64,000 bases of DNA. Source: Actinacidiphila cocklensis (GTDB lineage Bacteria > Actinomycetota > Actinomycetes > Streptomycetales > Streptomycetaceae). Under the pieces are notes generated by a model that saw only the letters and a list, made by a program, of their open reading frames with translations, ran no database searches and had not been told where the DNA came from. The first letter of the stretch is position 1; each line of letters starts with the position of its first letter. Where the stretch lies: positions 206,282 to 270,281 of the forward strand of contig NZ_CAJSLV010000103.1 in NCBI RefSeq assembly GCF_907177275.1. The letters run 5' to 3'. The position numbers and the translations under genes are program-made. Below are positions 1 to 8,572 of this stretch, in pieces.

Positions 1-683
1 TCCACAACGTCGTCAACGTCCCGGAAGGCGACGAGCGGCGACTTGGCCGGCTCGTTGCAGAAGTCGCAGAACTTCCGGCGCGTGCAACCGCGGTACAGCT
101 CCAGTTCGGCGATCGGTCGCCACGGCATTTGCGCTACCAGCCCGCTGAAGTCGTCCCGGTCGCCGCGCATCAGGTCGTACGGCGCCGCCTGGCGGCTGCC
201 GAGGGTGACGTCCCTGGACGTGATGGTCGCCGCGTGCACGGCGTCGAACATCCCGGCGTACTGCGCGGAGGCGTCGTTCACGTACGCCGACAGCGGCCCG
301 AGAAGGCAGCGTCGGCCCCGGACGCACGCGAGAGCGCGGGCGATCTCCTCCGGCGAGCCGTTCACGGCGTGCAGGTGTACGGACGGCACCGCGTCACCGG
401 CGACCACGACGACCAGCTCGGCGTCACGCAGGAGCTGGATGGCGTTGTCGCGGTTGGCGGTGACGGAGTACGTCAGGGGATCGCTCTGCGGCGGCTCCAC
501 AGCGGGCCTTCCGCCCGCGAGGCACCAGCGGACGTCGTCGATCGTCAGGTAACGCACGTCTGCGTCCGGCCGAGACCGCCGCAGAGCCGACCATGCGCTC
601 CGGACGTACGTCGACAGGTAGGGCGGCACACCGAGGCCGCTCGGCTCGACGGTGAAGCAATCCAAGATCACGACTGGGCTCAT
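1..683 (-). CDS. Radical SAM protein, partial (runs off left edge)
   Basis: The frame stays open from an ATG at 683 to the window edge, giving about 227 residues of N-terminal sequence. A purine-rich ribosome site (GAGGGAGGGG) lies just upstream. The first ~190 residues look like an alpha/beta domain of the kind found N-terminal to B12-type radical SAM enzymes (VVILDCF near the start, LVVVVAGD near residue 93). Near residue 205 comes ELYRGCTRRKFCDFCNE, a candidate 4Fe-4S loop with spacing Cys-X5-Cys-X2-Cys. Radical SAM enzymes use the cluster to cleave S-adenosylmethionine. The TIM-barrel body lies outside the window, so the substrate cannot be inferred. The X5 spacing differs from the classic CX3CX2C and deserves checking. 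Confidence 0.7.
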   Translation of the reverse strand, partial: MSPVVILDCFTVEPSGLGVPPYLSTYVRSAWSALRRSRPDADVRYLTIDDVRWCLAGGRPAVEPPQSDPLTYSVTANRDNAIQLLRDAELVVVVAGDAVPSVHLHAVNGSPEEIARALACVRGRRCLLGPLSAYVNDASAQYAGMFDAVHAATITSRDVTLGSRQAAPYDLMRGDRDDFSGLVAQMPWRPIAELELYRGCTRRKFCDFCNEPAKSPLVAFRDVDDVV

Positions 684-885
684 CGTTCCCCTCCCTCTGC
701 CGGGGCTGCCTCGGGCCACGGATCCCCCGGAGCGCTGGACCTTCGCCCCCGCGCTTTCAGTCTCGGGCGGAGACAGGCTCCCGACGAGGGGTCGTCGGGG
801 TTGTTCGGTTGCACAGGGGTTGTAAATCAGCTACCCGCCGTACGAAGGCTGGGACGCCGCGTGATCGACAGGGCATCATCAGATC

Positions 886-2271
886 ATGGTCAGGAACAGA
901 GGCCCTGCGGACGGGAACACGGCGCTGGGGTCGGCGATCCTCGAAGCCGGTTGCTCGCACGCGGCCTTAGCCCGCAAGGTCAACGAACTCGGCCGCGCAC
1001 AGGGCGTGGTGTCGCGATACGACAAGGCGTCCGTGACCCGGTGGCTCAGCGGCATGATCCCGCGGGGCCGGGCTCCGGAGTTCATCGCCGCTGGCCTGGC
1101 CGGGTTCCTCGGCCGCCCCGTTTCGCAGGTCGATCTCGGCTTTCCCACCGAGCCGCAGCGCCCGGTCGTCGCCAAGGCGCTGACGTATCGTGAAGATGTG
1201 GCCGAAACGCTGCACATTCTCGCGGAGCTCGGCTCCACCGACATCTCGCGCCGCAGTCTGCTCGGGACCGTGCCGTTCGTGGCGACGGCCTTGATGGATC
1301 CGCAGCGCCAGTGGCTGCTCTGGCTCCTGGAGGAGGACCAGGCGCCGCAACTGGCCGCCGTTGCGGGCGGAGGTCCCGCGCAGCGTGTCCAGGCGATGAT
1401 CAGCATGTTCGACGAGATGGACAACAGGTTCGGTGGTGGCGGCGTCCGGCCCAGCATCGTGCACTACCTCAGCACGGAGCTGACGCCGCTGCTGCAACGG
1501 CGCGGTACGCCGCCCCACCAGCGACGTCTCCTCTTCACGTCCGCGGCCAAACTCGCCGCGATGGCCGGGTGGTGCTCGTACGACTCCGCCGACTACGGCC
1601 TGGCACAGCGGTACATGACCCAAGCCCTCCGGCTGTGTGCCGAAGGCGGTGACCGCGTTCTCGGCGGTCAGGTCCTGGCTGGCATGTCTCATCTGGCCAC
1701 CAGCCTTGGGAATCCGGCCGAAGGGGTCGCGCTTGCCCGCGCCGGGATCGCCACCGCCAAGTCCGCGGGCAGTCCGCTCGGGCTGATGCGCTTGCACGCG
1801 ATGGCCGCCCGTGGCCATGCCGCGATGGGCGACTCCCAACCGGCGACCCGCTCTTTGGTCGCCGCGACCGCGGCTTTCGACCTGAGCCGTGGGGCCGACG
1901 AGGAGTCCCGCTGGGTCGGATATCTGGATCACCACTATCTGGAAGCGGAGGCCGCCCTCGTCCACCGCGATCTTGGCGAGTCCGCGGAGGCGGAGCGCCT
2001 GGCAGAAGCCTCCGTGCGGGCCAACGCCAACCGCCGTCGCCGGCAGGCCATCAGCCGCTCCGTACTGGCGACCGCCCTCTTCCAGCAGAACCGTCTGGAC
2101 GAGGCCATCGGAACGGCGACGCGTGCGCTCGACCAGTTGGGAGACGTCCACAGCGAGCGGTCGGTGCAGGCGCTCCGGGACTTCCGGTCCCGGCTCGCTC
2201 CTCGACGGACCGAGGCTCTCGTCCGCGACTTCGAGCGGAAGGCTCGGCCGATTCTCGGCGAGGCGGCCTGA
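886..2271 (+). CDS. HTH/TPR transcriptional regulator, TTA-containing
   Basis: A 461-residue protein with an N-terminal helix-turn-helix-like domain of about 65 residues (LARKVNELG, then RYDKASVTRWLSG). A long Ala/Leu-rich helical region follows (about 190-440) that reads like TPR repeats. This architecture is common in streptomycete regulators of the NsdA-like type, which influence development and antibiotic production; the family link is inferred. A second protein with the same layout is encoded at 21729-23144. Residue 28 is encoded by TTA (967-969), the codon read only by the bldA tRNA in Streptomyces. The gene ends 10 bp from the convergent SDR gene. No strong ribosome site precedes the ATG, so the start is less secure. 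Confidence 0.8.
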   Translation: MVRNRGPADGNTALGSAILEAGCSHAALARKVNELGRAQGVVSRYDKASVTRWLSGMIPRGRAPEFIAAGLAGFLGRPVSQVDLGFPTEPQRPVVAKALTYREDVAETLHILAELGSTDISRRSLLGTVPFVATALMDPQRQWLLWLLEEDQAPQLAAVAGGGPAQRVQAMISMFDEMDNRFGGGGVRPSIVHYLSTELTPLLQRRGTPPHQRRLLFTSAAKLAAMAGWCSYDSADYGLAQRYMTQALRLCAEGGDRVLGGQVLAGMSHLATSLGNPAEGVALARAGIATAKSAGSPLGLMRLHAMAARGHAAMGDSQPATRSLVAATAAFDLSRGADEESRWVGYLDHHYLEAEAALVHRDLGESAEAERLAEASVRANANRRRRQAISRSVLATALFQQNRLDEAIGTATRALDQLGDVHSERSVQALRDFRSRLAPRRTEALVRDFERKARPILGEAA

Positions 2272-2281
2272 GGTCCGCTGA

Positions 2282-3097
2282 TCAGTACCCGTCGGGTGTG
2301 GGGGCGTTCTGCCCCCGGTCAACGGGGATGTTGGCCCCTGTCACCCCCCGGGACTCCGCCGACAGCAGGAAGGCGATCACGTCGGCGACCTCCCGCGGCT
2401 CGACCAACTGACGGCCGGGGAACTCGTCACGGAACCGATCGAAGGCGGCCGGGTCCTCCTCCCGTATCCGGTCCCAACGCTTTCCCCGGATGAGCATCGA
2501 CCCCGGGCTGACGGCGTTCACCCTGATGCCGTCGGCACCTAGCTCCCGCGCCAGGGACGACACCATGTGGATCTGAGCGGCCTTGGCGGATCCGTACTGT
2601 GCCTGGGGACCAGGCCGGGAGCCGGAGATCGACGAGACCACCACCACGGACCCGCCGCCAGCTGCCCGCAGGTGGGGAGCCGCCGCCCCGACGAGCCGGG
2701 CGGCGTGGCCCGCGTTCATCTCCCAGGTCGCCAACCAGTCCTGATGCGTGGCCTCGCCCAAACCGCGGCCCCGCGCTCCGCCGGCGCTCGCGACTGCACC
2801 GTCCAGGCCGCCCAGTTCCTCGGCGGCTTCCGCGACGAAGGTCTCGACAGCTCCTGCTTCGACGACGTCGAGGACACGCGTGACCAGTCGATGCCGGTCG
2901 GAGGGTGCGAGAGCGTCACGCAGGACGTCAAGATGGTCGGCCGTCCGCCCGCAGGTCGCGACACAGGCTCCCTCGGAGAGCAGCAGCCGGACCACCTGCT
3001 CTCCAAGACCTCGGGAACCACCGGTCACCACCATTCGGCGCCCATCGAAGCGACCGCCCCGCCCGCCCGCTGCGCTGGTCTCCCTAATGGTGGACAT
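2282..3097 (-). CDS. SDR family NAD(P)-dependent oxidoreductase
   Basis: A 271-residue short-chain dehydrogenase/reductase, the normal length for classical SDRs. The dinucleotide-binding motif TGGSRGLG is at about 25-32, the structural motif ASAGG near 103, the catalytic Ser near 155 (VVSSISG) and the YxxxK pair at Tyr168/Lys172. The PG motif (NAVSPGSM) lies downstream. The family reduces or oxidises carbonyl/alcohol groups with NAD(P)(H) in the cytoplasm; the substrate cannot be deduced. The ATG start has an excellent ribosome site (AGGAGGAAGCG). It is transcribed away from the ATPase gene at 3332, with a 234-bp shared promoter region. The first ~20 residues form a Gly/Arg-rich extension before the Rossmann fold. 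Confidence 0.9.
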   Translation of the reverse strand: MSTIRETSAAGGRGGRFDGRRMVVTGGSRGLGEQVVRLLLSEGACVATCGRTADHLDVLRDALAPSDRHRLVTRVLDVVEAGAVETFVAEAAEELGGLDGAVASAGGARGRGLGEATHQDWLATWEMNAGHAARLVGAAAPHLRAAGGGSVVVVSSISGSRPGPQAQYGSAKAAQIHMVSSLARELGADGIRVNAVSPGSMLIRGKRWDRIREEDPAAFDRFRDEFPGRQLVEPREVADVIAFLLSAESRGVTGANIPVDRGQNAPTPDGY

Positions 3098-3331
3098 CGC
3101 TTCCTCCTGGTGCCTTCCTGCATCCCCTCCTGCCTGATTACACCCCCTGTTGCCCCTGCTGCGGGCGATGCCGAGACGGTTCTGTGGATGCCTACCACTT
3201 CAAGGACCTACGGCGAGGCTGTCGCCGGTCCGTGTGCCGACGATCCGCCTCGCCTCCGGGCGGGGCGACCCGAATCGAGAACGAGTCGACAGCCAGCAGC
3301 CGAACGCTCCCCTCCGACCGGGAGGTACGTC

Positions 3332-3925
3332 GTGTCCCAGGCATCATCCATGATCAGCACCCTGACGTTGACGGATACGCCCAGTTCGCCCGCCTCGGCT
3401 CGACGGCACGTCGCGGACGTGCTGCGGGGCTGGGGGGTGTGCTCCGAGGAGACCGTCGAGACGACCCGCCTCGTGGTGTCCGAGCTGGTCACCAACGCGA
3501 TCCGTCACACGGGGAAGGCGGCGGACTTGCTTCCGTCAGGCCCGGAGCTTGTCAGCAACGTCGAGCTGGTGCTGGAGGCCACCGACTCGATGGTGCGGAT
3601 CTCGGTACGGGACCGAGATCCGACCCCACCTCGGTTGAAGGCGGTCGACGTCGAAGCAGCAGGAGGAAGAGGCATCTTCCTCGTGGCAAGCCTGAGCACC
3701 CGATGGGGCCACTACCGCTGCCAGCCGGACCTGGGCAAGGTCGTGTGGGCCGAGGTACCGCTCCTCTCTGAGGGCAGCGCCGGAAGTTCACACAGCCTCG
3801 CGGCAGCCTTTCCGGCACCCAGCAATCCGCAGCCCGTACCGGGCCGGCTTGCCGAGGTGGACGCAGGACATCGGCCGTGCTTCCGCGCCGCAACGGCCCA
3901 AGGAGCGACGGAGCGGGCAGGTTGA
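3332..3925 (+). CDS. ATP-binding anti-sigma-factor-like protein (HATPase_c_2)
   Basis: A 197-residue GHKL-fold ATPase of the RsbW/SpoIIAB type, a very large streptomycete family. The N box is ELVTNAIRHTG at about 50-60. A G1-like DRD segment follows (VRDRDPTPPRL), then a glycine-rich G2 region GGRGIFLVASLSTRWGHY. Such proteins bind ATP and often sequester sigma factors or phosphorylate anti-sigma antagonists, but no partner gene is adjacent. The start is placed at GTG 3332 because GGAGGT lies 5 nt upstream; an ATG 18 nt further in is the alternative. The last ~50 residues are Pro/Ala-rich and probably disordered. Confidence 0.85.
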   Translation: MSQASSMISTLTLTDTPSSPASARRHVADVLRGWGVCSEETVETTRLVVSELVTNAIRHTGKAADLLPSGPELVSNVELVLEATDSMVRISVRDRDPTPPRLKAVDVEAAGGRGIFLVASLSTRWGHYRCQPDLGKVVWAEVPLLSEGSAGSSHSLAAAFPAPSNPQPVPGRLAEVDAGHRPCFRAATAQGATERAG

Positions 3926-4160
3926 AGTGCCTCGCCAGTCGCCTGGCTCAGGCGCGTTTTTCGATCCGCTCGCCGTATCGCAATTCGCGCCAGCTCCGCA
4001 GTCCGCCAATCACGCCGGACCGCTCCAGCTGTGACACAGCCGCACACCTTCCACCAGAAAGCGCCTGTTCATGAACACGCGACACGTTGCCCGAACGCCG
4101 ACGCACCGGCTCGGAGGAGCCCAGAGCAAGGCGCAATCGCACGGGTCCCAGCGGAGCGCG

Positions 4161-4748
4161 GTGCCGTTCATCGCGCAGTGGAGCGGGGAGCGGGACGGGG
4201 ACATGCCGGTGGTGCTCCGTCGGGGCCTTCGGGGGATCGGCTATGCGAACGAGCGGTCGTTCGACCGGGACTCGTACGGGATTCTGTGGAGCAGGACTCC
4301 TTCCCAGCCCGGTCGTGGTGTGCCCGAGTACGGGAAGGTGCACAGTCTGCGGCAGCGGTTGTGTATGGCGGGGCTGCGGTGCCAGGTCTGCGGCGGGCCG
4401 GCCGACCGCACCGCCGAGGGCGTGCTCTGGCTCCTCGACGCCCCGGCCGACGACCTGAGGCCCGGAGCCGAACACACCGCCCACCCGCCGGTCTGCCGCC
4501 CCTGCGCCCACCAGGCCGTACGGTCCTGCGTCCACCTACGAGCCCGATACGTGGCTGTGCGGGCCTCCGCCTTCACCTTCTACGGCGTCCAAGGCGCTGT
4601 CTACCAGGGGACCCTGTCCGGCCCCCGCGTGTACGACGCCGCGGCCGTTCGCCTGGGCGACCCTCGCCTGTCCTGGACACGGGCCAGCCAACTCCTCATG
4701 ACGCTGACCGATTTCACCGTGATCGATCTGAGCGACCCGACCACTTGA
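4161..4748 (+). CDS. Conserved hypothetical protein with paired CxxC motifs
   Basis: A 195-residue protein beginning with PFIAQWSGE. It contains CQVCGG near residue 100 and CRPC about 35 residues later, a likely four-cysteine zinc site. The rest is rich in Trp, Tyr and Arg, with no enzyme motif recognised. The GTG at 4161 is chosen because GGAG precedes it; an upstream ATG at 4071 would add 30 low-complexity residues. The small XRE gene follows 67 bp downstream in the same direction, so the two may act as a pair. Function is unknown. It may belong to the integrative element to its right or to the chromosome. Confidence 0.65.
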   Translation: MPFIAQWSGERDGDMPVVLRRGLRGIGYANERSFDRDSYGILWSRTPSQPGRGVPEYGKVHSLRQRLCMAGLRCQVCGGPADRTAEGVLWLLDAPADDLRPGAEHTAHPPVCRPCAHQAVRSCVHLRARYVAVRASAFTFYGVQGAVYQGTLSGPRVYDAAAVRLGDPRLSWTRASQLLMTLTDFTVIDLSDPTT

Positions 4749-4815
4749 GCCCACCGGCCTTGCCGCGGCCGCGTAGCCGTTCCGTCCAGTCATCCTTCGA
4801 CCCTTGGGAGTCGCT

Positions 4816-5055
4816 GTGGCACCGCGCGCCCGGAGCCGTCCCCGAAGGCTCCATCACGAACCGGAAGCCGTCACCTGGGCGCGAGAGAAAGCCGGTCTGA
4901 CCAAACGTGCCCTCGCCCAGGCCGTCGGCGTCTCCGAACAGCTCGTCGGTGAGATCGAATCCGGCTGGCGTAACGCCACTCCTGCCAATCTGGCCCGCAT
5001 CGCCCAGACGCTGAACTGCCCGGTCGTCTTCCTGGAGCGCAAGCGTGACCGCTGA
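4816..5055 (+). CDS. Small XRE-family HTH protein
   Basis: A 79-residue protein that is essentially one Cro/C1-type helix-turn-helix (LTKRALAQAVGVSEQLVGEI, then NATPANLARIAQTLNCPVVFLERK). The length and the valine-rich tail fit single-domain XRE proteins that act as local repressors or as DNA-binding halves of two-gene modules. GTG 4816 is preferred because GGGAG lies 5 nt upstream. It sits downstream of the zinc-motif gene in the same orientation, so co-transcription is likely. No operator palindrome was recognised immediately upstream. Confidence 0.8.
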   Translation: MAPRARSRPRRLHHEPEAVTWAREKAGLTKRALAQAVGVSEQLVGEIESGWRNATPANLARIAQTLNCPVVFLERKRDR

Positions 5056-5141
5056 TTACTGACCGCTGCCGTCACCTGCTCCGGCGGGAATCCGGAGCGG
5101 GCGGCTGTGCCGAGGGCCAGTGCCGCGCCGGTCGCACGGCT

Positions 5142-5378
5142 TTACGGCAGTCGGCGGGTGACGAACGCGGTGGCCTCGGCGGTGACGCGGTGGTGAAAGT
5201 CGGCGATGGCAGCCTGGTACTCCGCGAGACGGGCGAAGTCGTGAATGGAGCGACCGTTGTCAGCGAGAGCCGCACGAACAGCGGCCTGCTGATCGGCGAG
5301 GCGCTGGCAGGCGTCCAGGAGGACCGTCGCAACGCGGCGTGCGACTTCGCAAGTGTCACCGGTAGTCGGCGTTGTCAT
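5142..5378 (-). CDS. Small hypothetical protein
   Basis: A 78-residue ORF (MTTPTTGDTCEVARRV...). It is predicted to be mostly helical, with regularly spaced hydrophobic residues (VATVLLDACQRLADQQAAV) and no Cys-pair or signal sequence. It lies downstream of and parallel to the hypothetical gene at 5529-5912 and may form an operon with it. No ribosome-binding site is seen before the ATG. Composition and position within element-like DNA are the main support. Function is unknown and the call could be wrong. Confidence 0.4.
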   Translation of the reverse strand: MTTPTTGDTCEVARRVATVLLDACQRLADQQAAVRAALADNGRSIHDFARLAEYQAAIADFHHRVTAEATAFVTRRLP

Positions 5379-5528
5379 CGACGGCCAGCAGCCGTTCGCC
5401 GTCGGTCAGGTCAGCTCCGGTCGCACACCGACGCGAAGGGCGGCGGTCGTCGTGGGGAACGACCGCCGCCGAAGGAAGTTGTGTCAGTCACAGCTCACGA
5501 TGTCTGCGGCACACGTGCCCTCGTCCGG

Positions 5529-5912
5529 CTACTCGTCGGTGCTGGCGAAGAGGTAGCCGTCTGGGGCGAGCGCCTCGCGGAGCCGGAGGTATTCGGCACG
5601 GTCCTCGTCGCTCAGCAGCGGCGCCACGTCGCTGACAGTGGCACCGGTCGGAAGCTGGCCGAAGTAGGGAAGCAGCAGCTTGGGCAGGGCTTCGACTGCT
5701 TCCTGATACTCACGCCGGTAGTCGCCTTCGCGCTTGATCTGGTCAGCGGCGATCGTGAACTCCTCCCGGGTGGCGCTGAAGGCGAGGGCCTGCTCGGCCT
5801 TCGTGAACGGCCGGCCGCCGAGGTGGGACCACCGGTTGGTGTCAGGACGGCGGCGGAAGTCCGCGTCGCACAGGAGAGTGACGACGTCGAGGCGGATGTT
5901 GGACTGGGGCAA
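5529..5912 (-). CDS. Hypothetical protein, integrative-element associated
   Basis: A 127-residue protein starting at TTG 5912 with a GAGGAG ribosome site 4 nt upstream. An ATG at 5984 would add a Pro/His-rich stretch and has no ribosome site. The sequence is soluble and mixed helical (AADQIKREGDYRREYQEAVEA; LLSDEDRAEYLRLREALAP) and ends in an acidic STDE tail. No family is recognised. It is the first gene downstream of the palindrome-rich intergenic segment at 6100-6200 and is transcribed in the same direction as the DUF3631 ATPase. Confidence 0.6.
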   Translation of the reverse strand: MPQSNIRLDVVTLLCDADFRRRPDTNRWSHLGGRPFTKAEQALAFSATREEFTIAADQIKREGDYRREYQEAVEALPKLLLPYFGQLPTGATVSDVAPLLSDEDRAEYLRLREALAPDGYLFASTDE

Positions 5913-6376
5913 GGAACTCCTCGTGTGTGGTGGTTCAGGAGAGTGAATGTGCAGGGCGCGTGGTGGGCGGCGCAACGGACGCATCGCGTCGGTCGGACGA
6001 AGGAGAGGTCGCTTCGCGCGCTGTCAGGCGGGAGACGTCGGGCACTGCTTGGCCCAGGGACCTCCGAGAGGTCCGGTCCCGCCACCCCCGGGGCGGGATT
6101 CGGCGAAGGCGCCTTCGCCAGCGGCGAAGAGTGTCTTCGCAGATATCTTGCTCCCGCTCGCGGGGGCCTGCGAGAGCAATGCTCTCGCTATATCTTGCTC
6201 CTCTCGATTCGGGCGGTGGGTCGACCATCAGCGACGTGTCCCACCCGTTGCGGGGCTGGTCAGGGCAGGTACGGGTCATCGTCCTGGTACGGGTCGACCC
6301 GTCACACCCGGGCCACCCGTCCCACGCTGACCTGCGGCGGGACGGGTGATGCGGGTCGAGGAGAGTCGACCGCCTG
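5913..6376. other. 464-bp intergenic region with clustered palindromes and repeats
   Basis: No convincing gene is seen. It holds three perfect inverted repeats: GGCGAAGGC/GCCTTCGCC at 6102-6119, GCGAAGA-gtg-TCTTCGC at 6124-6140, and GCGAGAGCA-a-TGCTCTCGC at 6170-6188. A 12-bp direct repeat ATATCTTGCTCC occurs at 6143-6154 and 6190-6201. Nearer the DUF3631 stop, GGTACGGGTC occurs twice at about 6269-6298, and its complement appears inside the gene end at about 6388. The arrangement suggests a regulatory or replication/partition site of the element. Confidence 0.6.
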
Positions 6377-8158
6377 TCAGCGGCGCGGACCCGTACCAGG
6401 CGAGGGTGGTGGCGGTGGGGGTCTGCCCGAACCCGGCAACTTGGGCCTGGCCTCCGGGAGTGATGTCACCCGGGCCTGAACGTCATTCCCGGCTGCCTCG
6501 GCGAGGGCGAGGGGTAGGGGCGGCTCGGCTTCAGGAACGGTAGGGGCGGTGTGTTCAGGCAGGGGGCAGTAGCGGTTCCAGGGGTCGATGAAATCGGCCC
6601 TGGCGTAGCCACGGCGCTGGGTGCCATCGGGGAAGCGGCGGTTGGCGGGGTGGATCTCGTAGTCCGCCAGCAGGATCTGGAGTTTGCGGGCGGTCAGTCC
6701 GGCCGGGCCTTGTTCATGCCAGGGCGCTTCGGGGTCGGCGTTGAGGGCGTGCAAAAGCGTCTCCGTGGCCAGCAGGGGTGGGTCGCCGTGCCGGGCGAAC
6801 GCGCCCCGCAGGTCCGCCAGGATCCGGACCTTGGCACCCCGGTCCTGCTCGTTGCCCTTCTCCCGCTCCGTCATCACCCGGCACGCCGTGCGCGCCCGCT
6901 GCGGCCACGCACCGCCGGCCAGGTCGGCGACCGCGACCAGTGGCTCCCACGTGTCCGCTGCCCGGTCCCGCACCGGCATCGCAGGGATCAACTCAGATGC
7001 CTCTTCCAGCAGGGGGCCCAGCCAGTCCGCGAGCCGGTCCCGCACCGCCTGCAGGAACGGGATGTCGGTGCGGGTGCGGAAGTCGTCCACGTGCTCGGTC
7101 TCCAGGCGCTTTCGCATCCGGATGATGACAGCCCGGTCCATGATCGTGTCGGGCAGGTCTCCGATCCCGGCGATCGCCGCCATCGCGAACGTCGGGAACC
7201 TCACAGCCTTGTGCTCCGGCCCCATCACCCGGGTCGTGGGGCGGTTGCGCTGGTGACCGGCGTTGAGCAGACCCCGCATCTCCTCGTTCTTCTCCGCCAC
7301 CTTCACGCTGCCGAAGATCGTGTCGGCCTCGTCCACCAGTAGTGTTGGCGGCTCCTCCGTGATCGACCGGAAGATCGCTGCCGGAGTCGAGTTCACCGTG
7401 ATGAACGGGGCGTGGACCGTCTCGTGCAACACGTCCAGCAGCCGCGACTTCCCGCACGCCTTCGTCGGCGCCACGATCGCCAGCCGCGGTGCGTGCTGCC
7501 ATGCCGGTTGCAGATGTGACGCCGCGATCCACAACGTGATCGCGTCAAACGCCTCCGGACTCGGCGCCACCACATACCGGGCCACCGCCGACCGCAGCTC
7601 ATCCAGCAACCCCGCTCCCTCACCAACAGGGTGGTCCCCGACGGGCCGGTCCGGTCCCCAGGTCTGGTCCGCTGGTCCGCGGCTTGGTCCCCCGGTTCCG
7701 TCGGGCCGGTCCGCAGCCGCCTGGTCCGAACCGGCCGGTCCCCCGGCCTCGTCACCTCCGGTCCGCTGACCGGAACCCTCGGTCAGCAGATCGGGCGCCG
7801 GACCACCGTGGTCCCCTGCTTCCGGGGTCGTGACCTGCGGGGACCATGGTCGGTCCCCGTCGCGGTCCCCACTTCCCGCTGGTCCGGCCACCGGCCGCTC
7901 GCTACCGGTTCGGTCCCCGGTCTGCGGACCTTCGGTCCGGTCGCCCGCGGGACCAATCTCTCTGTGAGCGGACCAGACACCGCTGGTCCGCTGGCCCAGC
8001 ACCTCAGTGGTCCGCTGCTCCTTGGACCGCTCACCGACCAGACCGTTCGCCTCGGCCAGTGGTCCGCTGGTGACCCGGCCTGGCTCACCCGGTACCGCGA
8101 CCGGCGGCCAGGGCTGGTGCGGGGATGCGCCTTCGGCGCCTGGAGTCGTACGGGGCAT
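6377..8158 (-). CDS. DUF3631 domain ATPase (element replication-type protein)
   Basis: A 593-residue protein. Residues ~1-195 are low-complexity, rich in Gly, Pro, Asp, Arg and Thr (runs such as GPADQTWGPDRPVGDH), and encoded by DNA dense in GGTCC/GGACC. The rest is a DUF3631-type P-loop region: IVAPTKACGKSRLLDVL (Walker A-like) and TLLVDEADTIF (Walker B), then a sensor-like segment MAAIAGIGDLPDTIMDRAVIIRM. A winged-helix-like C-terminus covers the repressed PDGTQRRGYARADF stretch. Homologues are typical of actinobacterial integrative elements and phages, where a replicative helicase-like role is suspected. The ATG has GAGGAG upstream. The excisionase-like gene lies just upstream in the same orientation, consistent with a xis-rep operon. 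Confidence 0.8.
   Translation of the reverse strand: MPRTTPGAEGASPHQPWPPVAVPGEPGRVTSGPLAEANGLVGERSKEQRTTEVLGQRTSGVWSAHREIGPAGDRTEGPQTGDRTGSERPVAGPAGSGDRDGDRPWSPQVTTPEAGDHGGPAPDLLTEGSGQRTGGDEAGGPAGSDQAAADRPDGTGGPSRGPADQTWGPDRPVGDHPVGEGAGLLDELRSAVARYVVAPSPEAFDAITLWIAASHLQPAWQHAPRLAIVAPTKACGKSRLLDVLHETVHAPFITVNSTPAAIFRSITEEPPTLLVDEADTIFGSVKVAEKNEEMRGLLNAGHQRNRPTTRVMGPEHKAVRFPTFAMAAIAGIGDLPDTIMDRAVIIRMRKRLETEHVDDFRTRTDIPFLQAVRDRLADWLGPLLEEASELIPAMPVRDRAADTWEPLVAVADLAGGAWPQRARTACRVMTEREKGNEQDRGAKVRILADLRGAFARHGDPPLLATETLLHALNADPEAPWHEQGPAGLTARKLQILLADYEIHPANRRFPDGTQRRGYARADFIDPWNRYCPLPEHTAPTVPEAEPPLPLALAEAAGNDVQARVTSLPEARPKLPGSGRPPPPPPSPGTGPRR
7632..8063. repeat. GGWCC-rich array within DUF3631 5' coding region
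   Basis: About 25 copies of GGTCC or GGACC occur in ~430 bp, many as GGTCCG or GGTCCC. Random expectation for this base composition is about two. The copies are irregularly spaced and encode the Gly/Pro/Asp/Arg-rich N-terminus, so it is a dispersed motif array rather than a perfect tandem repeat. Confidence 0.75.
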
Positions 8159-8249
8159 GCATCACTCCTCGAAGGGCGGGTGCGGGCTGGACCGCCCTTC
8201 CCGCCAGGGTTGGTTGTTGGGGGCATCGCACGGGGTGAGGGAATGGAGC

Positions 8250-8483
8250 TCACGCCGCCAGGCCGAGCAGGGCCTGCAGTTCGGCGGTCACCACTCGGTA
8301 GGAGTTGCCCAGCCGCAGCAGCCGGCACGGGTACTCGCCCCTCTTCGCCAACTCGTAGCCCTTGCTGCGGCCCAGGCCCAGCGCCCGGTTCGCTGTCTCC
8401 AGGTCAACTGCTGCCGGCAGTGCCAGCAGTTCGGCCCGGCTCATTCCCCTCGTTATCGGACGGGCCGTATCGGCCACACCCAT
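8250..8483 (-). CDS. Excisionase-like HTH DNA-binding protein
   Basis: A 77-residue protein with a MerR/Xis-type winged-helix signature: VDLETANRALGLGRSKGYEL, then KRGEYPCRLLRLGNSYRVV. Such proteins bind DNA as recombination directionality factors or small activators. The ATG at 8483 has GGAG 7 nt upstream; an internal ATG (residue 14) has a poorly spaced ribosome site. It sits 91 bp upstream of the DUF3631 gene and is divergent from the XRE repressor at 8581. This is the classic int/reg/xis layout of tRNA-integrated actinobacterial elements. Confidence 0.8.
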   Translation of the reverse strand: MGVADTARPITRGMSRAELLALPAAVDLETANRALGLGRSKGYELAKRGEYPCRLLRLGNSYRVVTAELQALLGLAA

Positions 8484-8572
8484 GCACTACTCCGCTCGTT
8501 TCATGGAGCTCTCGGCGAACACCGTCTGGTGCTCGTTCTCCCAGCTGCAGAAACTATCTTGGCGAAGGTATT

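Noticed and set aside
4071..4160. Longer N-terminus for the CxxC protein (ATG 4071)
   Set aside because: The extra 30 residues are low-complexity and the downstream GTG at 4161 has a better ribosome site.
5379..5500. Short minus-strand ORF ending near 5360 (ERLLAVDDNADYR)
   Set aside because: It has no normal start codon or ribosome site and overlaps the start of the 5142-5378 ORF.
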